Positions 46,081 to 57,843 are shown, counted from the stretch's first letter. The stretch is 64,000 nucleotides of DNA from Monomorium pharaonis (GCF_013373865.1 NC_050471.1:13210983-13274982); one strand, 5' to 3'. Numbers and translations are program-made. The notes: generated from the sequence alone by a model not told the origin.

Positions 46081-46870
46081 TTACGTTAATGTTTGTCCAG
46101 AATGTATTTCAAGGTTGAAGCCACTCTCATCTGCATTATAAACTTCTTTAACTCCGATGGTTGAGATGTTAGATCTTACGTTTGAAACAAACGATTCTGC
46201 AATATCTTGTAGATTATTAATATTTTCAAGCATAAATCGCGTTCTGAATGTTGTTATTTTGTGGGAAACAATTCCATGCACATTCTTGAATTTCCAAATC
46301 CAATATTTACTTAAATTTCCTTAAATTCAGATAGATCTATTTGGCTTTTTGCTTCCAAAGCCCATGATCTTAAATTCGTGTCATGAACAATAGATCTTTT
46401 TTTCACGAGCTTCTTCGAATTTTTGCAGTACGTATTCCGTAATAAATACAACTTTATCTGCATTTGTTCCACCTTTCTTTATACTCGCTTCCTACCTGTA
46501 TAGTTGATGTATGGATTTAACCTTACGAAAACGGTTTCGTACAGTAGTTAAAGGTCGACTTGCTTTCTTTCCGGTTTTCCAAAACTCCACAGCTTTTCTC
46601 TTATAATTAAAATTGACCTTCCCACCTTCATCATCAACAATGCATTCTTCAGGTTCAAAACTGTCTTCTTCTTTTTCTGCAGGCATAATATATTCTTGTG
46701 GTTCACAACTTGTGGTTCATGCGGTTCTGATAAATCATCAAAATCAAATACATAATCATGTTTAAATAATGATACCGATCGTACGTCTTGACATTTTTCT
46801 AGAATATCGCGAATTTCATTATGCACTTCAATTTCAAACGATGTTATAGGTGTCTGTGTTATACTTGCAA
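46081..46870 (-). pseudogene. Pogo-like DDE transposase, fragmented
   Basis: Minus-strand pieces in order: an acidic N-terminal part (46548-46826); then VNFNYKRKAVEFWKTGKK and RFRKVKSIHQLYR (46492-46686), resembling the DNA-binding start of pogo/Tigger-like proteins in insects; and later EVYNADESGFNLEIHSG (about 46090-46140) with the first catalytic Asp of the DDE core. The remaining catalytic residues are not found before 46081. Frameshifts separate the pieces, so the gene is dead. Confidence 0.6.
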
Positions 46871-46994
46871 TTTAAAACGTAGTCGCACATGTTTATTACG
46901 TTTGCGACATTTAACGGCGTTATTTTGAAAAGAATTATATGAAGATTATATGAATCACAAAGTCTTGGAAGAGGTTTAGTAGCGCACAGTACAA

Positions 46995-47216
46995 TTGGAG
47001 ACGTTGCAATTGCCCACTGTGCTATTAGACACGAAACATTGCGTACCGTTCAATTGGACACCGGTCGATTGGACACCGTTCGATTGGACATCGTTCTATT
47101 GGACACAGTTCGATTGGACGCTGTTCGATTGCGGACCGTTCAATTGCGCACCGTGCAGTTGCACACCGTTCAATTGCACACCGTTCAGTTGCACACCGTT
47201 CCAAAGTCTTCACTAA
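46995..47216. repeat. 15-bp minisatellite, about 13-14 units
   Basis: The unit GGACACCGTTCGATT (variant GCACACCGTTCAATT) repeats over about 200 bp. Because 15 is a multiple of three and the unit lacks stops, frames stay open on both strands; they are not evidence of a gene. Confidence 0.85.
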
Positions 47217-47399
47217 AATAATTGATTGCCGCCGTAAGTAAAACCGAAAATAATATTTTCTCGAGCATATTTGTATGAATAAAAAGACGCAATTACATAT
47301 TATTTTATTTTTTTGCAATAGTAGTTTAATTTATCACTTATAAAACATTAATCTTATCTTATTTTTCGTATAATAAATAAATAAAGTAATATATACAAT

Positions 47400-47640
47400 T
47401 CTATTTTGATGTTAAATGATGCAAAATCACATGTTGCGCCGATAATCTTGTCGACTTTTTTAATTGATATAAAGCGGATGTGTCCTATTTTTGCAATAAT
47501 ATTTGTTAAATAATTTTAAACGGCACAATAAATAAGATATTAGATAAAACTTTATTTTTATATTAAATGACGCAAAATCACATGTTGCGCCAATAATTTT
47601 ATCAACCTTTTCTATTTATATATAAAATGAATCCGATTTA
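47400..47640. repeat. Direct duplication, 153-bp spacing
   Basis: AATGATGCAAAATCACATGT and TGCGCC (47413) recur as AATGACGCAAAATCACATGT and TGCGCC (47566), followed by similar AT-rich DNA. Confidence 0.65.
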
Positions 47641-47863
47641 TATGTGTCTAATAGTTTCTAACGGATAAACAAAAATTATTCCTAATGGACACATTTCTAA
47701 TAAAAAAAAGATAACGCGAGTGTGAGAGAAAGAACGCTGGATCCCTTTATCAAGGAACCAGAAAAGGTATTTTCTTTTAAAATTAAAATTATTGTTAACA
47801 AATTTTAATTTAATTGTTTTAAAAGATGAAACTACTAACTGACAACGAGGAAAGGACGAAGGA

Positions 47864-48290
47864 GTGGTAAATGGAAAACTGCAGACCCATCGATGGAGTA
47901 TGACCCATCGATTGCCCGGAGACATATTATATAAAATACTCTTGAGGAGTATTTGTGTAAAAATTCTGGAAATATGTTGGACAGAAATTATATATCCTTG
48001 GCACCGCCAGTGTATGAGGTGTCGCCCAGGAAGATTTTCAAGTGACCTTAAGAATATTGAATCTCACGCTTTCTGGAGTTATTTAACTGAAGACGAAGGA
48101 TTCGAGACTGGTAGAATGCTTTTTATGCAACAAAGAAATCACGTGGTTGCGACCGACCAAAGATTGTCGAGTTTATGTGGAAGAATTTATTTCATCAAAA
48201 GATAAAATTGTTGAGGAGATAGAGGATTTGAAAAGCATCGAAATATTTGGACCGATTCGTAGTTATGAGTAGACTAGTGTTAGTGCAATA
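47864..48290 (+). CDS. Unknown ORF and possible 3' exon with poly(A) signal
   Basis: Two overlapping possibilities. One frame runs 47864-48205 (113 codons) with CMRCRPGRF, HAFWSYLTEDEGF and no known domain. A second frame, open from about 48081 to TAG at 48268-48270, gives VECFLCNKEITWLRPTKDC, then a charged helical stretch (DKIVEEIEDLKSIEIFG). The paired Cys residues suggest a small metal-binding site. AATAAAAAAATAAA follows the second stop by about 20 bases, as at the end of a transcript. I do not recognise the family. It may be a terminal exon of a host gene or another transposon. Confidence 0.3.
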
Positions 48291-48552
48291 AAAAAATAAA
48301 TTTTTAATTATAAGTTTTTTGTTGTTGATTAAATACACTTTTAACATAAAATAAACATGTTACTACCTTATAACATCTATGGCTATTCTATTCACAGCTC
48401 ATCTTATTTAAAATACATAACTCTATTTTGTTCGAATATGGCAATATATGTATATAGGGTGTTACAAAAGCATCGAATTTGCTTAGCACCATGCGATAGA
48501 AAATGAAAATGTAAGAAGAAATGTCTAATACTATTTTTCGATGCGGTAAATA

Positions 48553-50032
48553 CACTTCTCGCAAAAATTAAAGGAACAAAAAAATTTTCTAAATTTTTTG
48601 CCAATTTTCAACAGGCTGTATTTTAGTGAAAAATGGTCGTACAGGAAATAAAAAAACATAGCTTTTGAAGCTTGAAGACTCTAGTTTTAGAATTTTTTGG
48701 TTAAAAATTTTTCTGAGCACCGGTAGCCATGCAATTCTTGGATAAAGCACGAAGAAAAAATTTTCAAAATTTTTTACATTTTTTTTTCGCTCTACGGGCA
48801 TGAAAAAAATTTTTCGAGCCAAACCAATGCATAGGTCGCATAGCCTGTTCATTCAGCTTCAATTTGCTTTTTTCGGAAGTCAGATACGACTATTTGTCTT
48901 CGAGATATCGAATTTTGAATGCAAAAGGACCCTTTTTCACTCAACTGCCGATATCTCTGAAACTACTGGTCGCCTAGCGAGCTGACGAGCGGTTTCGTTT
49001 TCTGCAGAAAATTTCCTACAAAAATCTGTCATGGTTGATTGAAAAAAAAATTTTGTCCTACCTCAAACGGTAACGTGAAAAAAGAGCAAAAAAATGCCAT
49101 TTTCCCCTTTTTTGGTAAATCGACTGTGTCTTCGACAAGTCCAAGTCATATCCAAAAATTTTTTGGAAATTTTCGAAATTTTTGAAAAAATTTTTTTGGA
49201 TTTTTTTTTGTTACTCAATCTTCAAAAAACTCAAAATTGAGTAAAAAGTAAAAAAAAATGAAATTATTGAATTTTAAAAAGATTAAGTCAAATTTAAGGA
49301 ACAAAGTCTTGTTCCCTTAATTTTTTCAAAATTTCAATCAATCGGTCCGGGGAAACCGCTGAACCGATCGATCTAAAAATTTAGGGGGGTCTTTGGGGTA
49401 CATTAGACTGTAAAATTTTCTTCTAACCTAAGCTTTTGCCCCAATATTGTCGAAGACACAGTCGATTTACCAAAAAAGGGGAAAATGGCATTTTTTTGCT
49501 CTTTTTTCACGTTACCGTTTCAGGTGGGACAAAATTTTTTTTTCAATCAACCATGACAGATTTTTGTAGGAAATTTTCTGCAGAAAACGAAACCGCTCGT
49601 CAGCTCGCTAGGCGACCAGTAGTTTCAGAGATATCGGCAGTTGAGTGAAAAAGGGTCCTTTTGCATTCAAAATTCGATATCTCGAAGACAAATAGTCGTA
49701 TCTGACTTCCGAAAAAAGCAAATTGAAGCTGAATGAACAGGCTATGCGACCTATGCATTGGTTTAGCTCGAAAAATTGTTTTCATGCCCGTAGAGCGAAA
49801 AAAAGATGTAAAAAATTTTGAAAATTTTTTCTTCGTGCTTTATCCAAGAATTGCATGGCTACCGGTGCTCAGAAAAATTTTTAACCAAAAAATTCTAAAA
49901 CTAGAGTCTTCAAGCTTCAAAAGCTATGTTTTTTTATTTCCTGTATGACCATTTTTCACTAAAATACAGCCTGTTGAAAATTGGCAAAAAATTTAGAAAA
50001 TTTTTTTGTTCCTTTAATTTTTGCGAGAAGTG
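48553..50032. mobile_element. Tc1/mariner-type foldback, 1480 bp, TA duplication
   Basis: It starts CACTTCTCGCAAAAATTAAA and ends with its reverse complement, with TA outside both ends (48551-48552, 50033-50034). The arms (48553 to about 49136, about 49446 to 50032) are near-identical inverted copies around a loop of about 310 bp. The mirrored 61-87 codon frames on both strands merely reflect the duplication. No transposase sequence is recognised. Confidence 0.85.
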
Positions 50033-50151
50033 TAGTACATAAAGCCATAAAAAAACGATGGATAGATATCTCCAATGTAAAACTTATCCTATGTAAAATT
50101 TGATCTTTCTCAATTTTTACATGCGATAGACCTCGTCTTGAGCAACACAAG

Positions 50152-51234
50152 TTTCAGTTTTGATGGGGTGTTTCACGAGCAGATTGTCGGCAGTCTCATG
50201 GAGTCACCACTGTCTCCGATATTAGCGGACATAGTACTGGACGATCTCGAAACAGAATGTTTAAGCAAACTCAACTTTAATGTATCACTGTATGTCAGAT
50301 ATGTGGATGATATTTTTACTATTTTACCAAGAGAATACATAGATCAGGTTCTTGACATTTTTATTAACTATCACCGAGACTAAAATTTACATGTGAACGA
50401 GAATCATCTGGTTCGATTTGTTTTTTAAATATGACTATTATAAAAGATAATAATAAGTTAATCACAAATTGGTTTAATAAACCGACGTTCTGCGGACGTT
50501 ATGTAAATTTCTATTCTAGTCATCCTGCAAAGTACAAAACTAATATTATTATCAGTTTAGTCGATCACGCGATACTGTTGTCCGACGATAGATTTTATGA
50601 AGCGAATATTAAAAAAGTCAAAAACATCCTATTGAACAATTGCTTCCCCTCGGACTTAATACGCCGTCATGTCAAAAATAGACTAAAATTTTTAAAACAG
50701 CGGAAGAATAATTTGCCTAACGTTTCGAGAACAAAATTTGACTTTAAAAAATGCATAGTACTATCATATGTCAAGGGCAGTAGTGAAAATGTCAGCCACT
50801 TTTTAAATAAGTTCGGTTTATATTTAAACAGTATTCTGTATATATAGTTCCAAAAAGCTCAACGAAATAATCAGACGCGGAAAATACAAAATCGAACTTA
50901 AAGAAAACAAACGTAGTGTATCGCATTAAATGTAAAAATTATTCGGCGTCTTACATTGGACAAACTAAACGTCATTTAGGAAAACGCATTAATGAACATA
51001 TGAACAACATTAAAAAACATGAAAGTAGTCAGTCCGTTGTAAGCCTACATCAATGTTCCAAAGATCATGACTTTAATTGGTCGACATCTACATTACTACA
51101 TAACGAAAAACATACTCAGAAAAGAGAAATCGCTGAAATGTTTCTCATAAAAAAAAACGACTGATACTTTAAATTTGCAAAAAGACACTGAAAACTTAAA
51201 TCCGATTTACAACAGAGTCATTAGACACACATGA
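50152..51234 (+). pseudogene. Penelope-like retroelement: reverse transcriptase and GIY-YIG endonuclease
   Basis: The RT palm opens with MESPLSPILADIVLDDLE and has YVRYVDDIF (catalytic YVDD) near 50300. After a stop and frame shift come CFLNMTII-type and NWFNKPTFCGRYVNFYSSHP thumb sequences (50431-50847). Another shift leads to the GIY-YIG domain: YRIKCKNYSASYIGQTKRHL, KRINEHMNNI and HDFNWSTSTL (50916-51164), then LNLQKDTENLNPIYNRVI to TGA near 51232. The N-terminal RT fingers are missing where the foldback element ends. Penelope-like elements use this endonuclease for target-primed integration. At least three breaks disable this copy. Confidence 0.9.
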
Positions 51235-52138
51235 ATGTTTGTCTTTGCTTGCGCCTTGATATTTTTGTTTTTGTCTACCAATTCAGTCTGACGGTTACTG
51301 CTCACCAGTAAAGACTTATATTATCAACTTTAATAATCATGTTATTATCTCTATAATTTAAACACGCAGTGGTTTCATTAACTGTAGTATTATTAATTGA
51401 CACGAATGTTTAATATAAAAACACGTAAGTTTTTTGGTCGTTTTTCTTTATTATTATATGTTTAATTTAATTATAATTCTGTACTAAAAAAGTTTTTATA
51501 CAATATTCTTTTATACAATTCACAGCTGTAATCATGATTCGCTGACACGACTCACAAATTTATGTGTGATTGTATTACTTGATAAGGGCCCAAAACTGGG
51601 GTCGAAACGTTGTATCTGTAATTATCTAATAAAATTTGCCAGTTGTGTCAACTTAAAGAAGAAATTAGTCTCACTTTTTAAAAAAGGTAAAAAAAAGCGC
51701 CAAGTGTTTCGTTTTTTCTTTAAGCAAAAAAATTATTGGATAGTTCAACCTAAGTAATATAAGAAAAAAAACAAATTTAAGATAAAACTTTTAATCAAAT
51801 TCAACCTAAGTGCTATATACTTTTAGATAATTCAACCTAAGTATTATATACTAAGTGTGTCAAATTCAACCTAAGTAATATATACTAAGTGTGTCAAATT
51901 TAACCTAAATAATATATATTCCTGAAATTTTATACTCACACACACAAATTAACTTCTCTACAAAAATAGTGATATCTAAATATTTTACGCCAATTATAAG
52001 AACAAATATTTTTATAGAAACTAAATCATTATTACTATTCTTTAGCCAGTTTTTATAATACAAAACAATTTTTTAGATTTGACACTATAAAATGAAAGTA
52101 TTACGTTTTTTTTCTCTACAAAAATAATGATATATATA
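51235..52138. other. Penelope 3' region and AT-rich spacer with short repeats
   Basis: Apart from the ribozyme-like fold, 51750-51925 contains four to five copies of an ATTCAACCTAAGTAATATA-type word, three of them in a unit of about 37 bp. No gene is seen. Confidence 0.6.
51574..51622 (+). ncRNA. Degenerate hammerhead-ribozyme-like fold in the Penelope 3' region
   Basis: ATTAC (51574-51578) can pair with GTAAT (51618-51622). Inside lie TTGATAAG in the position of the CUGAUGAG core, a GGCCC/GGGTC stem (51587-51591, 51599-51603) and GAAAC (51604-51608), followed by a mini-stem AC/GT. Penelope-like elements are known to carry minimal hammerhead motifs in their terminal repeats. Two core positions differ from consensus (C to U, G to A), so activity is unlikely. 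Confidence 0.35.
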
Positions 52139-52574
52139 CACTACTCAAAAAAATTATGGCATCACTAAATTTCGGCCAAAAATTGGCAAAATTTGAAAAA
52201 GTATAACTTAGCGAAAAATCATCATAGGATCATGAACTTTTTTCCAAATTAAAGCCTGAAATCTCTACTTTAAGAAACTATTGTTCAATTTTAGATATAA
52301 TGCATCCCTACCACTGTAAACCCTAAAAATTTGAGAACATGTTTGACATATTGAAAATTGCAAAGTTTGGCGGACTGCACGGATTTCCTAGAATTTTTCT
52401 CGCGGTTTCCACTTGCAGGGAAATAAAGTTTGAACTTTTCCCTACAATTAAAAAAAAAAAAAGTTTCTGCAATTTTTTTTCCGCGAAGTTACGGCGTTTC
52501 AAAGATACCAGTGCATTTTTGATCTACCGTCAGCATTAGCATTATCCGATGTACACCACGGGGAGGTTGCTGAT

Positions 52575-52589
52575 CGTGCATTTTGCACA

Positions 52590-52626
<37 letters not shown>

Positions 52627-52753
52627 CGCGCGTGTGTACCTGTGTGTGTGGTGTGTGGGTCAGCAGAGATAAAGACCCCATGGTTCGTCACTCCCACGGT
52701 ATTTAACAACTCCAAACCCTCTTTGCTCTATGTGTGTGTGTGTATGTGTGTGC

Positions 52754-52784
<31 letters not shown>

Positions 52785-52862
52785 TGATGTGTGGGTCAGC
52801 AGAGATAAGGACCCCATGGTTCGTCACTTCCACGGTATTTAACGACTCCAAACCCTCTCTGC

Positions 52863-52898
<36 letters not shown>

Positions 52899-52987
52899 CG
52901 CGCGTGTATGTGGTGTGTGGGTCAGCAGAGATAAGGACCCCATGGTTCGTCACTCCCACGGTATTTAACGACTCCAAACCCTCTCTG

Positions 52988-53028
<41 letters not shown>

Positions 53029-53090
53029 CGCGCGCGCACGTGTGTGTGTGGTGTGTGTGTGCGTGCGCGCGCGCATGTACATGTGTATTG
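52575..53090. repeat. Minisatellite with GT/GC microsatellite edges
   Basis: Three units of GGGTCAGCAGAGATAAGGAC, CCATGGTTCGTCACTCC and GGTATTTAACGACTCCAAAC, each separated by (GT)n(CG)n tracts; units repeat about every 130 bp. A reversed unit occurs at 53525-53600. The Cys/Val and His/Thr frames are artefacts. Confidence 0.85.
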
Positions 53091-53119
53091 GTGTATGTAT
53101 TGTAGCACTAAAAAGAAAT

Positions 53120-53422
53120 TTAGAAACTCGTATTACCTCCTCTTCGTGCGATCACTTCTCGCAGCTGCGTGCGCATGTTTATGCATGCTATAATTTCCTC
53201 TTGAGGAATTTCATTCCAAATTCTGATTAGAGCTTCTGATAAATTTTGAAGATTAGTTGGTGGTCGGACCAAACTTTTTAACCTACGATCCATAATGTCC
53301 CAGATATGCTCTATGGGGTTTAAATCTGGACTGACCGCAGGATGTGGTAGCACTTGGATTTCATTTTCTCGTAAAAACTCGCGAGTAACTGCTGCGGTGT
53401 GAGGTCTCGCGTTGTCGTGCAT
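53120..53422 (-). pseudogene. Tc1-like transposase C-terminal fragment
   Basis: A 100-codon minus-strand frame starts at HDNARPHTA (second catalytic Asp of the DD34E core) and contains HPAVSPDLNPIEHIWDIMDR with the catalytic Glu, then the usual helical C-terminus. The first Asp and the DNA-binding paired domain are absent. Just upstream the sequence is a rearranged TTTGCATCG repeat and a reversed minisatellite unit. Spacing between the Asp and Glu fits the Tc1 family. It cannot act alone. Confidence 0.9.
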
Positions 53423-53811
53423 AAGTGTTTAGTACAACACGATGCAAAGACAAATTGGAAAATGTGTCTCGGATTTAATTTGGGATCATTCTCGGGATTA
53501 TTTTCCACTGTCTTTGCATCGTGGAATCGTTAAATACCGTGGGAGTAACGAACCATGGGGTCCTTATCTCTGCTGACCCACACACCACACACACACACAC
53601 ACGCACACATACACAGCTCTAATCAGAATTTGGAATGAAATTCCTCAAGAGGAAATTATAGCATGCATAAACATGCGCACGCGGCTGCGAGAATTGATCG
53701 CACGAAGAGGAGGTAATACAAGTTTCTAAATTTCTTTTTAGTGCTACAATACATACACCAATACACATGTACATGCGCGCGCGCACGCACACACACCACA
53801 CACACACACGT

Positions 53812-53844
<33 letters not shown>

Positions 53845-54303
53845 TACATACACGATGTGCAAAATCCGATCAGCAATCTCCCCGTGGTGTACATCGGATA
53901 ATGCTAATGCTGGCGGTAGATCAAAAATGCACTGGTATCTTTGAAACGCCGTAACTTCGTTTAAAAAAATTGCAGAAACTTTTTTTTTTTAATTGTAGGG
54001 AAAAGTTCAAACTTTATATCCCTGCAAGTGGAAACCGCGAGAAAAATTCTAGGAAATCCGTGCAGTCCGCCAAACTTTGCAATTTTCAATATGTCAAACA
54101 TGTCCTCAAATTTTAAGTGTTTACAGTGGTAGGGATGCATTATTCCTAAAATTGAACAATAGTTTCTTAAAGTAGAGATTTCAGGCTTTAATTTGGAAAA
54201 AAGTTCATGATCCTACGATAATTTTTCGCTGAGTTATACTTTTTCAAATTTTGCCAATTTTTGGCCGAAATTTAGTGATGCCATAATTTTTTTGAGTAGT
54301 GTA

Positions 54304-54736
54304 GAACATGCGCCAACTATAAAGTAGATGTTTATACGAATTGGAACATCTACTTTGTTATTCTTCGGTTGGCATTTATAGTTTGATTTTTCATTAAGTC
54401 CGTATCAGACTAGAGATTGATATTGAGATTGAATTGAAATGTAACCAATTAGTTGATCAAATTCTAATTTAATCTCAATCTCAATCTCTAGTCTGATATG
54501 GCTTTGATTGTTTTAAGTTTGTCTTTAGATACAATTTCGTTAATTACGAAGTATTTTAACGATATTTTAATAAACTTAAGAAGATTCTTAAATATAAGAT
54601 TAAACTATAAATATTACCGTTTTGTATTAAATTATTGGCTGCTGTGCGCCTGCAAAAAACAATTGTCAGGAAGGATATTGGCAAGAAATAAAGGAGATAA
54701 TATTGAGCTGGCAAATAAGTTTTACTACAAATAAAT
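54304..54736. other. Spacer with a palindromic repeat
   Basis: TATCAGACTAGAGATTGATA and its reverse (AATCTCTAGTCTGATA) lie at about 54401 and 54480, forming a small hairpin or MITE. The 78-codon frame after it has no family features. Confidence 0.45.
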
Positions 54737-55048
54737 TGTAACGGACCGTATTTCCTACGCGGACTTTAGCTCGCCGGGATCAGGTGTTGGAAAGGTAGGT
54801 CCCTGAGACAATAGACACGATTCAGTAGATTTTAATAAAACGTTATAATATAATTTATTTTTAAGAATGTATATACAAGTATTTACAGATGATATATACG
54901 TCGCTCAGCTAAAACAACTGTTCTCCGTGGATATTTTGCTGGGAGTCGCGGTGTGCGGAGACGAGCCGGCGGGCAATGTCCTGAGACGAGAAGCGGAACT
55001 TCGTGACGCGGTGAAACGAGCGGCGCGGTGGACGGTAATCGCCGGATA

Positions 55049-56761
55049 GTCCAGTAGAATTAGCGTTTTTTCAAAGAAAAATTGATAACTCAGGTTTGTC
55101 TCTGCGTAAAGCACAATTAATATGTGTAGATTAAGATAGGTACGTTTGCAACTCGCAAAAAGCTGGGGGTTATTGCAAAATTACGGGTTAAGTGAGGAAA
55201 AAGCAGTTTTTTGCTTGCGCCTCGTAAATTAAAATCGGAATCGAAAAAAGTTTCAAATAAAAGTTGCAGATATTAAGTAGACCTACAATAATAAGTTTGG
55301 TACATTAAGATCGGTCGATTAGTTTGATTGTAAAGTAGAAAAAACCATAAAAAATTGTCATTTCTTTAATTATTTATAACTTTCTCAAAAATTAACTCAA
55401 GCATTTGAAATTGCAGGAAAATATAGCTTTTATGACGATAAAAAAGTGTACCAAATTTCATAAAAAAATATTAACAACTTTTCGAATAATATGAATTGTT
55501 TAACCAAAACGCGCTACACAAAAATTTAATTTCTACATTTTTGAGATCATGCACGAACATGAACCAAAGTTTTTTCTCTTCTTAAAAAGTTGCAGTATTA
55601 TATATCGGTATTGCGAAATGTGTGCAATGCAACTAAGTGCCTCAAATAAACGTGTAAAAAATAAGCCTAATTAACAATAAAATGATTTTTAAAATATTAA
55701 CGCTATCAAAATGGGGTAAAATGCATTTAAAAGGTGCAATTTTTCTTAAAATTTTGAAAAAAAGAACATTGTCCTCGGTTGCTCAGAAGCCAAGATAATT
55801 TTTTTTCTTTGAAAAATCACTGTTGCTACAGTTATTAATATTAAGAGTTGAAATTTTGACAGCGTTTTATCAAATAATTAAAGTAGCCTTTCCCAAAATT
55901 TCGAAGCGATTTATGAAGATTAGCCGCTGTAAACGTATTAACAAAGGCAGTATCACTCGAGAGCGGCGGCCAAAGGCGCACGCGCGCGCGCGCACGTTGT
56001 CTGCTAGCGCATGGCCAGGCAAGCGCGTACATGTTCTTTTTTTCAAAATTTAAAGAAAAATCGCACCTTTTAAATGCATTTTACCCCATTTTGATAGGGT
56101 TAATATTTTAAAAATTATTTTATTGTAAATTAGACTTATTTTTACACGTTTATTTGAGGCACTTAGTTGCATTGCACACATTTCGCAATACCGATATATA
56201 ATACTGCAACTTTTTAAGAAGAGAAAAAACTTTGGTTCATGTTCGTGCATGATCTCAAAAATGTAGAAATTAAATTTTTGTGTAGCGCGTTTTAGTTAAA
56301 CAATTCATATTACTCGAAAAGTTGTTAATATTTTTTTATGAAATTTGGTACACTTTTTTATCGTCATAAAAGCTATATTTTCCTGCAATTTTAAATGCTT
56401 GAGTTAATTTTTGAGAAAGTTATAAACAATTAAAAAAATGGCCATTTTTTATGGTTTTTTCTACTTTACAGCCAAACTAATCGACCGATCTTAATGAACC
56501 AAACTTATTATTGTAGGTCTACTTAATATCTACAATTTTTATTTGAAACTTTTTTTGATTCCGTTTTTAGTTTACGAGGCGCAAGCAAAAAACTGCTTTT
56601 TCCTTACTTAACCCGTAATTTTGCAATAACCCCCATTTTTTTGCGAGTTGCAAACGTACCTATCTTAATCTACACATATTAATTGTGCTTTACGCATAAT
56701 CAAACCTGAGTTATCAATTTTTTCTACAAAACGGCTCTTTTTAAAGCTAATTCTACTGGAC
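55049..56761. mobile_element. Foldback element, 1713 bp, GTCCAGTAGAATTAGC ends, TA duplication
   Basis: GTCCAGTAGAATTAGC at 55049 and its reverse complement ending at 56761 have TA outside both ends (55047-55048, 56762-56763). The arms, about 720 bp each (to about 55770 and from about 56032), are highly similar. The loop of about 260 bp includes GAGCGGCGGCC and a CGCGCGCG run. A one-armed relative is at 29098-29950. No protein-coding capacity. Confidence 0.85.
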
Positions 56762-57119
56762 TAGGAACCTCGAGGTCGGTGGCGAGCGGTATGAGGCGTG
56801 AAGCGCGGGGTATTTTGACGTCTCGCGCGGTGATTTTGAATCGTTGCGGTGATCGAGGAAACGCCGGTATCGATCTCGAGAATTCTCGAGGGAGACGGAG
56901 AACACTCCACCCCCGTTGTGTTCGAGTCGGGTAGTCGGGCGCTGAGGATCCGTAGCCGAAATCTCTCGGCGAAGGCGGAGACGCTCTACCCTCGGATACG
57001 GATTAGTTATCAAGAGTTTTAGATGCGAGCGACGCTAAGAGCGCTTGGCTAAAGCAGAGAACACTCTACCCAAATTGCCGTGTCGCAGCAAGCTTTTCTT
57101 GATATCGATGTGAACTTAG

Positions 57120-57475
57120 CACCCAAATAAATAAATAAAAATCCGACAATACAGTTCGTTTGTACCTTGTTTGTACCTGTTCGTACCGCCTTCATTCCGT
57201 TTGTACCTTAAAGGAAAAAAAATGCAGGTTAATTAAAAATGGTCAGCACCCAACATTAAGATATTTTAATTTCACTAATGCCATTTGAAAGAGATTCGTT
57301 TGTACCCGTTTGTACCTCCGTTAAAATCCTTTGTACCTCAAAGGAACCGGAAGTACAACCTTTTCAAAATTCGCTCAAGAGGTAATTTTGACATTTCTTG
57401 AGATATCGCAAAGCGGCCAACGCCATTTGAAAGAGTTCACATAGCACCCGTTTGTACCTCCTTCGTTTTCGTTTG
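57120..57475. repeat. Insertion with a recurrent GTTTGTACC motif
   Basis: GTTTGTACC or TTTGTACCT recurs at irregular spacing about eight times between 57160 and 57460, with GCCATTTGAAAGAG twice. It is absent from the LTR copy at 39.2-40.1 kb. Confidence 0.6.
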
Positions 57476-57782
57476 TCAAAGGGACCCCTCGTCCTCCTCC
57501 CGTGGAGGCTGAGAGAGTGCGGGGAAATACGCGGAGCGGAGACGATAGTCTCGACGCTCTTTTTAGGTGGTGATTAGGACGGGCCGGTGGCCGTTTGGCG
57601 GCCCGGCGGGTGTTCGGCCGGGCCGTGCGCGATCGATAATGCCGGCGGACGGGAGGTTCGTTACAAAATTATAAGTATTACGAATAAATACTTTAATACA
57701 AGTAAATATTTTACTACAAAAACTTGGCGCTGCTAAACCGAATAATTTGTCAACTCTTTCTTTTTTTTGTATGTGCATCTGA

Positions 57783-57785
<3 letters not shown>

Positions 57786-57843
<58 letters not shown>

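Larger units (their letters stand above)
52139..54301. mobile_element. Tc1/mariner foldback, 2163 bp, with TA duplication and internal transposase fragment
   Basis: It starts CACTACTCAAAAAAATTATG and ends with its reverse complement, with TA outside both ends (52137-52138, 54302-54303). The arms pair from 52139 to about 53233 and from about 53616 to 54301; the left arm is longer because it holds extra minisatellite units. The centre keeps a Tc1 transposase C-terminus. This looks like an inverted duplication of a formerly autonomous Tc1-like element. Confidence 0.85.
54737..57665 (-). mobile_element. LTR of the TGTAACGA family, minus strand, interrupted by a foldback
   Basis: The left end TGTAACGGACCGT with TAGCTCGCCGGGAT equals the reversed 3' end of the LTR at 39213-40123. 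The right end, reversed TGTAACGAACCTCCCGTCC with CGCGCACGGCCCG, equals its 5' start. AAAT flanks both ends (54733-54736, 57666-57669), a possible 4-bp duplication. Removing the foldback at 55049-56761 leaves about 1.2 kb, some 300 bp longer than the other copy, explained by an insertion of about 350 bp near 57120-57475. Confidence 0.75.

Noticed and set aside
48589..49948. Mirrored 60-87 codon frames on both strands
   Set aside because: The two arms of one foldback element give the same frames twice; no conserved protein family.
52549..53194. Cys/Val-rich and His/Thr-rich frames
   Set aside because: Direct translations of GT/CA microsatellites and the minisatellite between them.
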